DNA of 64,000 nt from Pelomonas caseinilytica (GCF_021353235.1 NZ_JAJTWT010000002.1:558001-622000), one strand, 5' to 3'. Numbered from the stretch's first letter, positions 34,553 through 45,135 are shown. The notes: generated from the letters alone by a model not told the origin. Numbers and translations are program-made.

Positions 34553-35134
34553 TCAGGCGAAGTTGGCTTCGGCGAACTGCCAGTTCACGAGGTTGTTCAG
34601 GAAGGTCTCGACGAACTTGGGGCGCAGGTTGCGGTAGTCGATGTAGTAGGCGTGCTCCCAGACGTCGACCGTCAGCAGCGCCTTGTCGCCGGTCGTCAGC
34701 GGCGTGCCGGCGGCGCCCATGTTGACGATGTCCACCGAGCCGTCGGCCTTCTTGACCAGCCAGGTCCAGCCGGAGCCGAAGTTGCCCACGGCGCTCTTGA
34801 CGAATGCCTCCTTGAAGGCGGCGTAGCTGCCCCACTTCGCATTGATGGCCGCAGCCAGCGCGCCGCCGGGCTCGCCGCCGCCCTGGGGCTTCATGCAGTT
34901 CCAGAAGAAGGTGTGGTTCCAGATCTGCGCGGCGTTGTTGTAGATGCCGCCCGAGCTCTTCTTGACGATCTCTTCGAGCGGCATGTTCTCGAACTCGGTG
35001 CCCTTTTGCAGGTTGTTGAGGTTGACCACGTAGGCGTTGTGGTGCTTGCCGTGGTGGTACTCGAGCGTTTCCTTGCTGTAGTGGGGCGCCAGTGAATCGA
35101 TCGGGTAGGGCAGCGGGGGCAGCGTGTGTTCCAT
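34553..35134 (-). CDS. sodB: Superoxide dismutase, Fe type
   Basis: A 193-residue cytoplasmic enzyme dismutating superoxide. Metal ligands fall in [12 protein letters not shown] (about 25-36), NHTFFW (about 73-78) and [11 protein letters not shown] (about 157-167). The tract [14 protein letters not shown] and Gly-Gln patterns are Fe-SOD-like, and length is typical of SodB. The ATG at 35134 has GAGG about 11 bases upstream. The -10-like TACAAT at 35182-35177 may be part of its promoter. Fe versus Mn preference is inferred from overall similarity. Confidence 0.94.
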   Translation of the reverse strand: MEHTLPPLPYPIDSLAPHYSKETLEYHHGKHHNAYVVNLNNLQKGTEFENMPLEEIVKKSSGGIYNNAAQIWNHTFFWNCMKPQGGGEPGGALAAAINAKWGSYAAFKEAFVKSAVGNFGSGWTWLVKKADGSVDIVNMGAAGTPLTTGDKALLTVDVWEHAYYIDYRNLRPKFVETFLNNLVNWQFAEANFA

Positions 35135-35176
35135 CGTGCAATCCTCAGGTGTTTGGGGGGAGGGAAAAACCGCAGG

Positions 35177-35182
35177 ATTGTA
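35177..35182 (-). promoter_or_regulatory. Possible -10 element of the sodB promoter
   Basis: Read on the minus strand TACAAT lies 43 bases upstream of the sodB start. No good -35 hexamer was seen at 16-18 bases further upstream, where the xseA 3' end begins. Confidence 0.3.
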
Positions 35183-35193
35183 GGGAGGCCGCA

Positions 35194-36495
35194 TCACCCT
35201 TGTGGCGAAGGCACTACCCCCAGAACCCTCAGCTCCGCACTGCCATCGACCAGCACGGCGCGCACGTCGGCGCCGGGCTGCAGGGCCTGCACGGACGTGA
35301 TGGCGCCGCCCCGTCCGTCGTCCAGCCACGCATACCCGCGGGCGAGGACGTGCTGGGGGTCCAGGGCCTGCAGTCGCGCCTGGAGCCCGTCCAGGCGCAC
35401 GGCATGGCGGCGCAGCAGCTCGGCGGCCGCGCGCTGCTGACGCGGCCCGAGGTGCTCCAGCCGCTGCCGGTGCAGCTCCAGGCGTCGGCCGGGCGCCGCA
35501 GCCGCCCGCTGGGCCAGCAGTTCCAGCCGGCGGCGCTGGCGGGCCAGGGCGTCGCTGGGCCGGGCCAGGCGCAGGGCGAGGCGGTCCAGGCGCTGGCCAA
35601 GGGATTGGAGCCGGTGGTCCAGGCGCAGGGCCAGGCCGCGCTCGAGGGCGGCGAGCTGTTGCAGCAGGGCGTCGCGTGCGGGTGCCGCGAGTTCGGCGGC
35701 GGCCGTGGGCGTGGGGGCGCGCAGGTCGGCGGCCAGGTCGCACAGGCTCACGTCCGTCTCATGCCCCACGCCGCACACGACCGGCAGGGCCGACGACGCC
35801 ACCGCGCGCACGACTCGTTCGTCGTTGAAGGCCCAAAGGTCCTCCAGCGAGCCGCCGCCGCGCACGAGCAGCAGCACGTCGACCTCCGCCCTGGCGTTGG
35901 CGGTGCGCAGGGCCTGCACCAGCGCAGGCGGAGCCTCGGCGCCCTGCACCGGGCTGGGGTAGACGACCACCTCGACGTGCGGCGCGCGGCGGGCCAGCGC
36001 CGTCAGCACGTCGTGCAGGGCCGCCCCCGCCGCCGAGGTGATCACGCCGATGCGGCGCGGGTGCACGGGCAGCGCCCGCTTGGATGCGGCATCGAAGAGC
36101 CCCTCGGCCGCCAGCCGGGCGCGCAGCTTTAGGAACTGCTCGTACAGGCTGCCGGCGCCGGCCCGCCGCATCGCCTCGACGACGAACTGCAGTTCGCCGC
36201 GCGGCTCGTAGACCGCGACCCGGCCGCGCACCTCGACGAGCAGTCCCTCGCCGGGAGAAAAGTCCAGCATGGCGGCAGCGCGGCGGAACATGGCGCAGCG
36301 CATGCTGGCCGACTGGCCGTCGGCGTCCTTCAGGCAGAAGTAGCAATGTCCGCTGGCGGCGCGCGTGAAGCCGGTGATCTCGCCGCCGACCACGACGACC
36401 GAGAAGCGCTCCGCCAGGCTCTGGGAGATGGCCTCGACGAGGCCAGCCACACCCCAGACCCTTCGGTTCGACGCGGGTTCGCGGGCGTCAATCAC
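35194..36495 (-). CDS. xseA: Exodeoxyribonuclease VII large subunit
   Basis: A 433-residue nuclease subunit (with XseB) degrading single-stranded DNA. An N-terminal OB fold includes [20 protein letters not shown] (about 33-52). The catalytic domain has [20 protein letters not shown] (about 124-143) and [19 protein letters not shown] (about 189-207). A long Arg/Leu coiled coil runs about 255-390. The frame is open up to a TTG at 36543, but the GTG at 36495 places RRVWGVAGL near the usual N-terminus and is preferred. XseB is not in the window. Confidence 0.92.
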   Translation of the reverse strand: MIDAREPASNRRVWGVAGLVEAISQSLAERFSVVVVGGEITGFTRAASGHCYFCLKDADGQSASMRCAMFRRAAAMLDFSPGEGLLVEVRGRVAVYEPRGELQFVVEAMRRAGAGSLYEQFLKLRARLAAEGLFDAASKRALPVHPRRIGVITSAAGAALHDVLTALARRAPHVEVVVYPSPVQGAEAPPALVQALRTANARAEVDVLLLVRGGGSLEDLWAFNDERVVRAVASSALPVVCGVGHETDVSLCDLAADLRAPTPTAAAELAAPARDALLQQLAALERGLALRLDHRLQSLGQRLDRLALRLARPSDALARQRRRLELLAQRAAAAPGRRLELHRQRLEHLGPRQQRAAAELLRRHAVRLDGLQARLQALDPQHVLARGYAWLDDGRGGAITSVQALQPGADVRAVLVDGSAELRVLGVVPSPQG

Positions 36496-36845
36496 GCGCA
36501 AACCCAATGCCGGCGCGGGCCGGGAAGTCCACAGCCGCGCCAATGCTGGGCTGGCGGGCAGTTTCGGCCCGGGCGGCTTGTCACGCCGCCGTCATGAGCA
36601 CATAAGGCCTTGTTTTTCAATTCGAATTCCGCTGCTCAAACTTGAGGCAAATTGTCCAAGGCCTTGATTTGACGGCCTCTGTCGGCCCGTCGAGGCGTCT
36701 TGCCCACAAAGTTGTCCACAGCGGCAGTGGATTATGGGAACGCTTCCGTGCCGCGCCGCGACCTGCGGCGGGCGCCAACGCTGGGGCCATAATCCCGCGC
36801 ACTCAACCGGCCGGTGCGCGGCCGTTTTTCTCGACGGGGACGACC
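36496..36845. other. Intergenic region between xseA and exbB
   Basis: About 350 bases separate the divergent xseA and exbB genes. It holds an A+T-rich patch with AATTCGAATT (near 36620), a TTGTCCACA resembling a DnaA box (36712-36720), and TATGGG about 100 bases before the exbB start, which could be promoter parts. No RNA gene or convincing ORF was recognised. Confidence 0.5.
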
Positions 36846-37463
36846 TTGTTTTCGATCATACAAGCCGCCGGCTGGCCGATCTGGCCCTTGCTCCTGTGCT
36901 CCGTGGTGGCCCTGGCCCTGATCATCGAGAGGCTGTCCAGCCTGCGCGCCAGCCGCATCCTGCCGCCGAGGCTGCTGGAGGACGTGCTCAACGTGAGCGC
37001 CCAGCAGCTGCCCGCGCCCGACATGGTCGACCGCCTGGCCGAGAACTCTCTGCTCGGCGAGGTGCTGGCCGCAGGACTGCGTGCCGTCACCGCCGAGCCG
37101 CAGATGCCCGAGGGCAAGCTGCGCATGGTCTTCGAGTTCGCGGGCCGGCGCGCCGTGCACCAGCTCGAGCGCTACATGAACACGTTAGGCACCATCGCCA
37201 CGGCGGCCCCGCTGCTCGGCCTGATGGGCACCGTGGTCGGCATGATCGAGATCTTCGGCAGCCAGACGCCCGGCGGCGGCAACCCCGCGCAACTGGCGCA
37301 CGGCATCTCCATCGCCCTGTACAACACCGCCTTCGGCCTGATGATCGCCATCCCCTCGCTGATGTTCTACCGCTACTTCCGCGGCCGCATCGAGGAGTAC
37401 GTGCTCGAACTCGAAGCCGCCGCCGACCGGCTGCTGGGCCAGTTGCGCCGCTACACCGCCTGA
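36846..37463 (+). CDS. exbB: ExbB/TolQ/MotA family proton channel protein
   Basis: A 205-residue inner-membrane protein with three helices (about 10-30, 110-135, 155-180) and the MotA/TolQ/ExbB signature NTLGTIATAAPLLGLMGTVVG (about 111-131). It energises outer-membrane transport with ExbD. The start is TTG at 36846, giving MFSIIQAAGWPIWPLLLCS, the usual opening; no ATG is nearby. It pairs with the ExbD gene 273 bases downstream, with a structured repeat between them. This is the second, lpxK-linked set; a TonB-linked set lies at 43-45 kb. Confidence 0.88.
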   Translation: MFSIIQAAGWPIWPLLLCSVVALALIIERLSSLRASRILPPRLLEDVLNVSAQQLPAPDMVDRLAENSLLGEVLAAGLRAVTAEPQMPEGKLRMVFEFAGRRAVHQLERYMNTLGTIATAAPLLGLMGTVVGMIEIFGSQTPGGGNPAQLAHGISIALYNTAFGLMIAIPSLMFYRYFRGRIEEYVLELEAAADRLLGQLRRYTA

Positions 37464-37469
37464 AATGGA

Positions 37470-37690
37470 CAGCCCCTCGTCTGGTCTCGCCCTGCTGAAC
37501 GCAGGCGTGCCCAGCCGGTCTTGCAGACCGCGCTGCGGCTTGTGCCGCAGCTCTTCGGCAGGCACATGCCGCCCATTGGGCGCCATGTGTCCGGCCTCAG
37601 CCCCCGAGGGGACGGCGATGCTCGCAGCATTGAGCTGCGAGCACATCGCCTGCGGGCCGGCTTGGGACGGCCCGGCGCCGGTCCGCCGCG
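37470..37690 (+). repeat. Structured intergenic repeat, copy A
   Basis: This fills the gap between exbB and exbD. Its conserved core has CCCC-GA-GGGG, then a main hairpin (37614-37650): GGCGAT plus GCTCGCAGC, loop ATTGA, GCTGCGAGC, bulge AC, ATCGCC. GGGCCG/CGGCCC (37655-37674) follows. An extra part absent from copy B contains GCTGCGGC-TTGT-GCCGCAGC and CACATG/CATGTG arms. Copy B lies at 41761-41890 in the same orientation. Confidence 0.75.
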
Positions 37691-37736
37691 CGCGGCTTCA
37701 CGCGGCCTCGGTGCCGCAAACCATGGATCGACCCAT

Positions 37737-38153
37737 ATGAGATTCCGCTCCCCGCACCGCGAGCCGCCGGAGATCAACCTGATCCCCTTCATCGACGTGC
37801 TGCTGGTGATCCTCATCTTCCTGATGCTGTCGACGACCTACTCCAAGTTCACCGAGCTGCAGATCACGCTGCCTTCGGCCGACGCGGAGAGGCTCAAGGA
37901 CCGGCCGCAGGAAGTCATCGTCGGCATCGCGGCCGACGGGCGCTTCGTGGTCAACCGGCAGCCCGTGGAAGGCCGTTCGGTGGACATCCTGATCAACGCC
38001 CTGCGCCAGGCATCGGGCGGCAACACCGAGGCATCGCTCATCATCTCGGCCGATGCGGCCACGCCCCACCAGGCGGTCATCAACGTGATGGACGCCGCGC
38101 GCCGCGTTGGCCTCACGCGTGTCACCTTCGCCGCCCAGACCGACGCTCGCTGA
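37737..38153 (+). CDS. exbD: ExbD/TolR family biopolymer transport protein
   Basis: A 138-residue protein with one N-terminal helix (about 17-37) containing INLIPFIDVLLVILIFLML, which holds the conserved proton-relay Asp. A periplasmic domain follows (about 45-138). The ATG at 37737 is preceded by the structured repeat. Its last 35 or so bases overlap the start of lpxK. It works with the upstream ExbB. Confidence 0.92.
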   Translation: MRFRSPHREPPEINLIPFIDVLLVILIFLMLSTTYSKFTELQITLPSADAERLKDRPQEVIVGIAADGRFVVNRQPVEGRSVDILINALRQASGGNTEASLIISADAATPHQAVINVMDAARRVGLTRVTFAAQTDAR

Positions 38154-39174
38154 TCGCCTGCAGCGCGAGTGGCTGAGTGGCGGTGCGCTGTCGGCCGCCC
38201 TGCTGCCGCTGAGCTGGCTCTACGCCGGGCTGCTGGCACTGCGTCGCCGGGCCTACCGCCTCGGTCTCATGCAGGTCGGCGCCCTGCCCGTGCCGGTCAT
38301 CGTCGTCGGCAACTGGATCGTCGGCGGCGCCGGCAAGACACCGACGACCCTGGCTTTGCTGGACCTGCTGCGCGCCCGCGGCCTGAGCGCTGGCGTGGTG
38401 TCGAGAGGTTATGGCCGCGATGGCCGCGAGGTGCGACTCGTCGGGCCCGGCTCGACGGCCAGCGAGGTGGGCGACGAGCCCCTGCTCATCCACCTGCGCG
38501 GTCGTGTGCCGGTGGCCGTGGGCGCCGACCGCGTCGCGGCGGCGCGAGCCCTGCTCGCCGCCCATCCCGGCCTCGACCTGCTCGTCAGCGACGACGGCCT
38601 GCAGCATTGGCGGCTGCCGCGGGCGCTGACCTTGCTCGTCTTCGATGAGCGGGGCCTGGGCAACGGCCGGCTGCTGCCCGCCGGCCCGCTGCGCCAGCCA
38701 CCCGGGCCGCCTGCACCGGACCAGCTCGTCGTCTACAACGCCCCCCGGGCCAGCACCGGCCTGCCCGGTTTCCTCGCCGGGCGCCGCCTGGCCGGCGCCG
38801 TCTCGCTGGCCGGCTGGTGGGCGGGCGAAGCCCCTTCGATGGACGGCCTGCTGGCGCTGCGCGGCCGGCCCGGCCTGGTGGCCGTGGCGGGCGTGGCCCG
38901 CCCCCAGCGCTTCTTCGACATGCTGGCGGACCTGGGTCTCCAGTGCTCGCCGCTCGCCCTGCCCGACCACGCCGACTATGCCGCCCTCCCCTGGCCGGCC
39001 GACGCCGCCGGCGTGCTGCTGACGGAGAAGGACGCCGTCAAGCTGCCGCCCGAGCGCATCGGCGCCACGCCGGTGTGGGTGGTGACGCTAGACTTTGCGC
39101 CCGGCGCCGGCTTCGAGGCCGCGCTGGACGCCCAACTCCAACGCCTCTTCCCCTCCCGATGGATCAAAGACTGA
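38119..39174 (+). CDS. lpxK: Tetraacyldisaccharide 4'-kinase
   Basis: A 351-residue membrane-associated kinase that phosphorylates lipid A disaccharide at the 4' position. The P-loop is [19 protein letters not shown] (about 59-77), and [16 protein letters not shown] (about 149-164) is the LpxK signature around the catalytic Asp. An N-terminal hydrophobic helix anchors it. The start is uncertain: GTG 38119 is given, TTG 38107 is possible, and both overlap exbD. The end overlaps the next gene by 16 bases. With kdsB it points to an LPS-assembly operon. Confidence 0.9.
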   Translation: MSPSPPRPTLADRLQREWLSGGALSAALLPLSWLYAGLLALRRRAYRLGLMQVGALPVPVIVVGNWIVGGAGKTPTTLALLDLLRARGLSAGVVSRGYGRDGREVRLVGPGSTASEVGDEPLLIHLRGRVPVAVGADRVAAARALLAAHPGLDLLVSDDGLQHWRLPRALTLLVFDERGLGNGRLLPAGPLRQPPGPPAPDQLVVYNAPRASTGLPGFLAGRRLAGAVSLAGWWAGEAPSMDGLLALRGRPGLVAVAGVARPQRFFDMLADLGLQCSPLALPDHADYAALPWPADAAGVLLTEKDAVKLPPERIGATPVWVVTLDFAPGAGFEAALDAQLQRLFPSRWIKD

Positions 39175-39371
39175 TCGAGATGCTGGTCTGCCCGCTGTGC
39201 AAGGGCCCGCTGACGCTGCTGCGCGAGGGCGAACTGCCGGCCCTGGGCTGCCGGGCCGACCGGCTGGCCTTCCCGATCCGCGACGGCATCCCTCTGATGC
39301 TCGAGAACGAGGCCCGCCCCTGGGACCCGGACGCCACGCCGGCCCCGGTGTCGCTGGCGCCGGCCGACTGA
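39159..39371 (+). CDS. Trm112 family (YcaR-like) protein
   Basis: A 70-residue zinc-ribbon-like protein. CPLCKGPL (about 11-18) supplies one Cys pair, and [19 protein letters not shown] is the family's C-terminal signature; the second Cys pair is reduced to one Cys. YcaR is commonly found between lpxK and kdsB, as here. It overlaps lpxK by 16 bases and shares one base with the kdsB ATG (TGATG). Function is uncertain in bacteria. Confidence 0.88.
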   Translation: MDQRLIEMLVCPLCKGPLTLLREGELPALGCRADRLAFPIRDGIPLMLENEARPWDPDATPAPVSLAPAD

Positions 39372-40108
39372 TGGGCTTCACCGTCATCGTCCCCGCTCGG
39401 CTGGCGTCGACGCGGCTGCCCAACAAGCCGCTGGCGGACATCGGCGGCCTGCCCATGATCGTGCGCGTGGCTCGCAGGGCGGCCGAGTCGGGGGCTGCGG
39501 CGGTCGTCGTGGCCACCGATGCCCCGGAGGTGGCCGCAGCCTGTGCCGCCCATGGCGTGAGGGCGCTCATGACCCGGCCCGACCATCCGTCGGGCAGCGA
39601 CCGCCTTGCCGAGGCGGTGGAGCAGCTCGGCCTGCCCGACGAGGCCGCCGTCGTCAACGTGCAAGGCGACGAGCCCCTCATCGCCCCGGCCATGATCGAC
39701 GCGTGCGCCGCGACGCTGGCGGCCCAGCCGGACTGCGTCATGGCGACGGTCGCCCACGCCCTGACCGATCCTTCCGAGTTCGCGAACGCCAACGTCGTCA
39801 AGCTGGTCACCGACAAGGCCGGCCGGGCGCTGTATTTCTCCCGAGCCCCGATCGCGTGGTGGCGTGACGGCGGCGGCCAACCCAACCAGGCGCTGCGCCA
39901 CGTCGGCCTGTATGCCTACCGCGCCGGCTTCCTGCGGCGGTTCCCGACGCTGGCGGTGAGCCCGCTGGAGCAGATCGAGTCGCTGGAGCAGCTGCGGGTG
40001 CTGTGGCACGGGGAGCGCATCGCCGTGCACGTCAGCCCCGAACGCCCCGGACCGGGGGTGGACACGCCCGAAGACCTGGAGCGTGTGCGCGCACTGATCC
40101 AGGGCTGA
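39371..40108 (+). CDS. kdsB: 3-deoxy-manno-octulosonate cytidylyltransferase
   Basis: A 245-residue enzyme that activates Kdo as CMP-Kdo for LPS core assembly. [20 protein letters not shown] (about 5-24) is the nucleotide-binding signature. [10 protein letters not shown] (about 96-105) contains the metal-binding Asp, and [15 protein letters not shown] is typical of KdsB. Coupled by TGATG to the Trm112-like gene. Length matches the family. Confidence 0.96.
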   Translation: MGFTVIVPARLASTRLPNKPLADIGGLPMIVRVARRAAESGAAAVVVATDAPEVAAACAAHGVRALMTRPDHPSGSDRLAEAVEQLGLPDEAAVVNVQGDEPLIAPAMIDACAATLAAQPDCVMATVAHALTDPSEFANANVVKLVTDKAGRALYFSRAPIAWWRDGGGQPNQALRHVGLYAYRAGFLRRFPTLAVSPLEQIESLEQLRVLWHGERIAVHVSPERPGPGVDTPEDLERVRALIQG

Positions 40109-40864
<756 letters not shown>

Positions 40865-40883
40865 CAGCCCCCCTGCCCCACCG

Positions 40884-40915
40884 AAGCCGCGGCGCGCAAG
40901 CCCCGCGGCTTTTTT
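40884..40915 (+). terminator. Rho-independent terminator after adk
   Basis: Arms AGCCGCGG (40885-40892) and CCGCGGCT (40903-40910) are followed by TTTTTT. Confidence 0.92.
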
Positions 40916-40960
40916 CATGGCCGGCCCGCAGCGGCCTGGGCAGGCATTTGTCGGCCACAA

Positions 40961-40976
40961 TTGACGTTTACGTCAA
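40961..40976. promoter_or_regulatory. Perfect palindrome, LiuR/MerR-like operator
   Basis: TTGACGTTTACGTCAA is a perfect 7-bp inverted repeat around TT. It lies 25 bases upstream of the short-chain dehydrogenase start. The form resembles operators reported for LiuR-type MerR regulators of branched-chain and fatty acid breakdown. No such regulator gene is in the window. Confidence 0.65.
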
Positions 40977-41000
40977 TCAAACTCCCAGGAGATCCTCACC

Positions 41001-41759
<759 letters not shown>

Positions 41760-41760
41760 G

Positions 41761-41890
41761 ACCCCTCGGCCAGGCCCGCTGCGCTGAACGCGAGCGAGGC
41801 CTGACCGGTCCCCCAAGGGGACGGCGATGCTTGCGGCGTTGAGCCGCAAGCACTTCGCCAGGCGGGCCGGCTCGGGATCGGCCCAGCGCT
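41761..41890 (+). repeat. Structured intergenic repeat, copy B
   Basis: Directly follows the dehydrogenase stop. It contains GTCCCC/GGGGAC, then the main hairpin (41823-41859): GGCGAT plus GCTTGCGGC, loop GTTGA, GCCGCAAGC, bulge AC, TTCGCC, and then GGGCCG/CGGCCC. Relative to copy A (37470-37690) two stem pairs changed on both sides (C-G to T-A, A-T to G-C), keeping the fold. Confidence 0.75.
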
Positions 41891-41929
41891 CGGCCCGGCA
41901 TCGCAATTTCCGAACGGATCATCTGAACG

Positions 41930-41956
41930 AAAAAGGGCCTGGTTCGCACCAGGCCC
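41930..41956 (-). terminator. Terminator at the end of the Ton cluster
   Basis: On the minus strand, arms GGGCCTGGT and ACCAGGCCC around a four-base loop are followed by TTTTT, 22 bases beyond the stop of the TPR gene. Confidence 0.93.
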
Positions 41957-41978
41957 GTTTCGTTTCGGCAGTGGCCGG

Positions 41979-43247
41979 TCAGTGCTTGGTGCGCGACTGG
42001 ATGATCCACAGGCGGGCCAGGTCGGCCGAGCCGTCCGTGCCCTTGACGGTCTTCCACACGCCTTGCGCCTTGGCGGTATCACCCGCCAGATAGTGGGCCA
42101 GGCCCAGGTAGAGCTTGGCGTCTTCGGGGCGCTTCAGGTTGCCCTTGGCGATGCCCTGCTCGAGCTGGTCGATGCCCTTCTTGGCGTTGCCGCCGAAGGC
42201 GTTGGCCAGGCCCAGCTTGACGAAGTCGTTGCCGTCCTTGGCGTCTTGGGCCGCCTTCTCGTTGGCAGCAGCGCCAGCCTTGGCCTCGGCGATCTTCTTG
42301 ATCATCAGGTCGGCCAGTCGCTTGTGGCGGGCGCCTTCGGCCCCCTGGCCGAGCACGCCAGCGGCGAAGCCCTTGTCGACAACCTGCTTGCCCTCTTCCG
42401 GATAGCCGGCCTGGGCGGCGAGCTGAGCCATCTCCATGTAGTCGTTGGCCTCGCGCATATTGCCCGTCGCCAGGCGCAGGCGGTAGAGGTCGAGCTGGAA
42501 GCGGTTGTTGTCGAAGCTCTTCTTCTGCGGCAGGCTGCCGAGGATCTGCGCCCAGAGCTTGGGGTCCGGGTAGTAGTTCAGCAGCTTCTCGGTGGCGATG
42601 CCCTCGGCGTTGGCGTCCCCCTTCTTCTGGGCTGCGTAGAGCAGCAGGTTGAGCTTGTCTTTCGGCGGGGTGTGGCCGGCCTTCTCGTCGGCGGCGATCT
42701 CTTCGAGCGTGTCCTTGATGGCACCGCTCATGTCGCCGGTGGCGAACTGGGCGTTCTGCAGCACCTGCTTCATGGTGGCGCTGTTGCCGCCTTCCTTGAA
42801 GTAGCGCTGGGCCCAGGTCAGCGCCTTGTTGCTGTCGCGATTGCGCAGATAGGTGCCGGCGATGGCTTCCATGTACTGCAGCTGCTGCGACTGCGACAGC
42901 TTGCCCGCGCCCTTGAGGGCATCGAACGAACGCACCATCGTGTCGGGATCGTTGGCACCCATGGCCGCCGAGAAGCGCACGCCTTCGATGGCGTTGTTCT
43001 CGGCCGCCGTGCGGCCACCGACCGCCTCGGCGTCACGCAGCTTGGCCAGCGCCTCGCGGTACTTGCCGGCCTTGACGAACTTGCTGGCCTCGGTCAGCGG
43101 CGTGCCGACCTCCTTGCGCACGCTTTCCTGGGCGGCAGCCTGGCTGATACCGAACGCGGCACCGGGCGCACCGTTCAGGGACAGGGCCAGAGCGCCGACG
43201 GCGACGGCGACCACGGTTTTCAAAGTCTTCAACTTGCTCTCCTGCAA
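41979..43247 (-). CDS. TPR-containing exported protein of the Ton cluster
   Basis: A 422-residue protein with a signal peptide (about 1-40, ending SQAAA-QE). Helical repeats run along most of its length, e.g. ASKFVKAGKYREALAKLRDA (about 54-73) and a late unit ending AKAQGVWKTVKG. The arrangement tonB-exbB-exbD-exbD-TPR occurs in several proteobacteria, where such TPR proteins aid TonB-dependent transport or energy transfer. It is the last gene of the minus-strand cluster. A hairpin with T-tail lies between it and the second exbD, which may lower its expression. Confidence 0.8.
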   Translation of the reverse strand: MQESKLKTLKTVVAVAVGALALSLNGAPGAAFGISQAAAQESVRKEVGTPLTEASKFVKAGKYREALAKLRDAEAVGGRTAAENNAIEGVRFSAAMGANDPDTMVRSFDALKGAGKLSQSQQLQYMEAIAGTYLRNRDSNKALTWAQRYFKEGGNSATMKQVLQNAQFATGDMSGAIKDTLEEIAADEKAGHTPPKDKLNLLLYAAQKKGDANAEGIATEKLLNYYPDPKLWAQILGSLPQKKSFDNNRFQLDLYRLRLATGNMREANDYMEMAQLAAQAGYPEEGKQVVDKGFAAGVLGQGAEGARHKRLADLMIKKIAEAKAGAAANEKAAQDAKDGNDFVKLGLANAFGGNAKKGIDQLEQGIAKGNLKRPEDAKLYLGLAHYLAGDTAKAQGVWKTVKGTDGSADLARLWIIQSRTKH

Positions 43248-43250
43248 AGC

Positions 43251-43280
43251 AAAAGCGCGCCGCCCTTTCGGGCAGCGCGC
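43251..43280 (-). terminator. Internal hairpin/terminator between exbD and the TPR gene
   Basis: On the minus strand GCGCGC-T-GCCC, loop GAAA, GGGC-G-GCGCGC forms a 10-bp stem with one mismatch, followed by TTTTGC. It lies 36 bases past the exbD stop and just before the TPR start, and so may act as a partial terminator. Confidence 0.7.
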
Positions 43281-43315
43281 ATCACAGTATGGGTGTCAGC
43301 GGCCCCGAGTGCACG

Positions 43316-43753
43316 TCACTTGACGTATTGCTCGTTACCAACCATGCCCATCTTCTTGACGCTGTTGCGCTGGGCCGAGGCCATCACGGCAGCGACGACG
43401 CCGTAGTCCACCAGCTTGTTCGGCTTGATGTGGATTTCGGGCTGGTCGGAGATCGGCATGGCACCGACTTCGGCCATCTTGGAGTTGACCGCGTCGATGT
43501 TCGGCAGTGCGTTCTCGTCCCAGTAGATGGTGCCGTCGAAGTCGATCATCACCGTGTGCACGACGGGCTCCTGCGACGGCGGGTTCGTACTCGGCGGCGG
43601 CATGTCCAGGTTGATGGTATGCAGCTGGATCGGGATGGTGATGATGAGCATCACCAGCAGGACCAGCATCACGTCGATCAGCGGCGTCGTGTTGACGTCC
43701 ATCAGGACTTCGGGTTCACCGCTGCCCGAGGAACTTCCAACATTCATTCCCAT
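43316..43753 (-). CDS. exbD: ExbD-family transport protein (second)
   Basis: A 145-residue protein with a single helix (about 24-43) carrying NTTPLIDVMLVLLVMLIITI, whose Asp is the expected proton site, and a periplasmic domain. Similar in start to the previous gene (MGMNVGSSSG), so the two likely arose by duplication. The sequence then diverges, with a Pro-rich linker PPPSTNPPSQEP (about 52-63). It starts 15 bases after the neighbouring exbD stop. Confidence 0.9.
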   Translation of the reverse strand: MGMNVGSSSGSGEPEVLMDVNTTPLIDVMLVLLVMLIITIPIQLHTINLDMPPPSTNPPSQEPVVHTVMIDFDGTIYWDENALPNIDAVNSKMAEVGAMPISDQPEIHIKPNKLVDYGVVAAVMASAQRNSVKKMGMVGNEQYVK

Positions 43754-43768
43754 GTTTGACTCCTGGGC

Positions 43769-44197
43769 TCAACCGCCGCGTGCGGGCGGCTCGGTGACGA
43801 AGTTGATCTTCATGATGCCCGCGCGCTGGCAGGCGAAGACCACGCGGCCCACCGACTCGTAGCGGGACTTGTCGTCGCCGCGGATGTGCACCTCGGGCTG
43901 CGGGTTCTTCACGGATTCCTTGCCGAGGCGCTGCACGAGCTCCTCCATGTCCGGAACCAGTTTGGTACCCCAGTAGACGTCGCCGTCCTTGCTGACCGAG
44001 ATTTCGATGTTCTCCGGCTTGGTGACACGGACGATGTTGGTCTCCTTGGGGAGATTGACCGCGATCGATTGCGTCACCACCGGCACGGTGATGAGGAAGA
44101 TGATCAAGAGCACCAACATCACGTCCACGAGGGGCGTGGTGTTGATGGACGAGACCACATCGTCCTCGCCGGAAGAGGATCCGACGTTCATGCCCAT
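43769..44197 (-). CDS. exbD: ExbD-family transport protein (first)
   Basis: A 142-residue ExbD homologue: helix about 22-42 with NTTPLVDVMLVLLIIFLITV, then a periplasmic domain containing EVHIRGDDKSRYESVGRVVF. It follows exbB by 30 bases. Two ExbD copies after one ExbB may form a heteromeric pump part. Confidence 0.91.
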   Translation of the reverse strand: MGMNVGSSSGEDDVVSSINTTPLVDVMLVLLIIFLITVPVVTQSIAVNLPKETNIVRVTKPENIEISVSKDGDVYWGTKLVPDMEELVQRLGKESVKNPQPEVHIRGDDKSRYESVGRVVFACQRAGIMKINFVTEPPARGG

Positions 44198-44227
44198 GGC
44201 ATTGGCTCCTGTACGAGCAGCTCGGGC

Positions 44228-45058
44228 TTAGCGCTTGGCAACGGCGCGGTTGCCCATCAGCACGCCATGCAGGTCGCCTGCGAAGGCGCGCACCTGGCCC
44301 ATGACGCTCTTGTTGCGGTTGACCAGCCAGTTGTAGCCCAGCACGGCCGGCACGGCGACGACCAGGCCGATGGCGGTCATGATCAGGGCGGCGCCCACGG
44401 GGCCGGCAACCTTGTCGATGGAGGCCTGGCCGGCGACGCCGATGGCGGTCAGCGCGTTCAGGATGCCCCACACCGTGCCGAACAGGCCGACGAAGGGAGC
44501 GGTCGAGCCGACGGTGGCCAGGAAGCCCAGGCCGCCGGAGATCTTGGTGTTGACGTCGCCGACGGCGCGGTCCACGTTCATCGTGACCCAGCTGCTGTGG
44601 TCGATGTTCTCGGTCAGGGCGCCTTCATGGTGCTCCGAGGCCTCGACGGCGGTCTGGGCGATGTAGCGGAAGGCGCTTTCTTCCTTCAGGCCGCGGATGC
44701 CATCGGCCAGGCTGGGCTTCTTGAAGAAGCTGGCGCGGACTTCCTTGGCTTCGGACGACAGCTTGCTCGTGTCCCACAGGCGCACGACCAGGATGTACCA
44801 CGAGCCCATGGACATGATGGCGAGGATGGCCAGCACGACCTGGTCGACCACGTTGCCGTGGGCGACGATGTTGCCCAGGCTGTAGGGATTTTCGGGCTTG
44901 GCGGCGGGCGTGGCGGGGGCAGCGGCGGGAGCGGTGGCTTCGGCCGTGGCGGCCGAAGCAGCGTCGGCCGGCTTCTGGTCTTGCGCATGGGCAGGCGAAA
45001 CAGCCAGGGTCGCGGCCATGGCGATGGCGGCAAGGAAGCCGGTGATGCGAGAGATCAT
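44228..45058 (-). CDS. exbB: ExbB-family proton channel with exported N-terminal extension
   Basis: A 276-residue protein. A signal-peptide-like N-terminus (about 1-24, ending AHA-QD) and an Ala/Pro-rich periplasmic stretch (about 25-58) precede three channel helices. The MotA/TolQ/ExbB core GGLGFLATVGSTAPFVGLFGT is near 177-197, followed by AALIMTAIGLVVAVPAVLGYN. It is the long ExbB form. The ATG at 45058 is preferred over upstream in-frame sequence. tonB ends about 77 bases upstream on the same strand. Confidence 0.92.
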   Translation of the reverse strand: MISRITGFLAAIAMAATLAVSPAHAQDQKPADAASAATAEATAPAAAPATPAAKPENPYSLGNIVAHGNVVDQVVLAILAIMSMGSWYILVVRLWDTSKLSSEAKEVRASFFKKPSLADGIRGLKEESAFRYIAQTAVEASEHHEGALTENIDHSSWVTMNVDRAVGDVNTKISGGLGFLATVGSTAPFVGLFGTVWGILNALTAIGVAGQASIDKVAGPVGAALIMTAIGLVVAVPAVLGYNWLVNRNKSVMGQVRAFAGDLHGVLMGNRAVAKR

Positions 45059-45135
45059 GGAGTCAACTCCTAGGGAAAAATTCTGGTTTGATTGGTCAGT
45101 GGCGCCGATGCGGCGCCGGGTTCGAAGCGGGTCGC

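Noticed and set aside
36712-36720. TTGTCCACA resembling a DnaA box near exbB
   Set aside because: It is a single site without further boxes, A+T-rich unwinding region or dnaA/dnaN/gidA neighbours, so no replication origin is supported.
37465-37740. A 91-codon Cys/Pro/Arg-rich frame between exbB and exbD
   Set aside because: It coincides with the structured repeat; the composition is explained by hairpin arms and copy B does not keep the frame.
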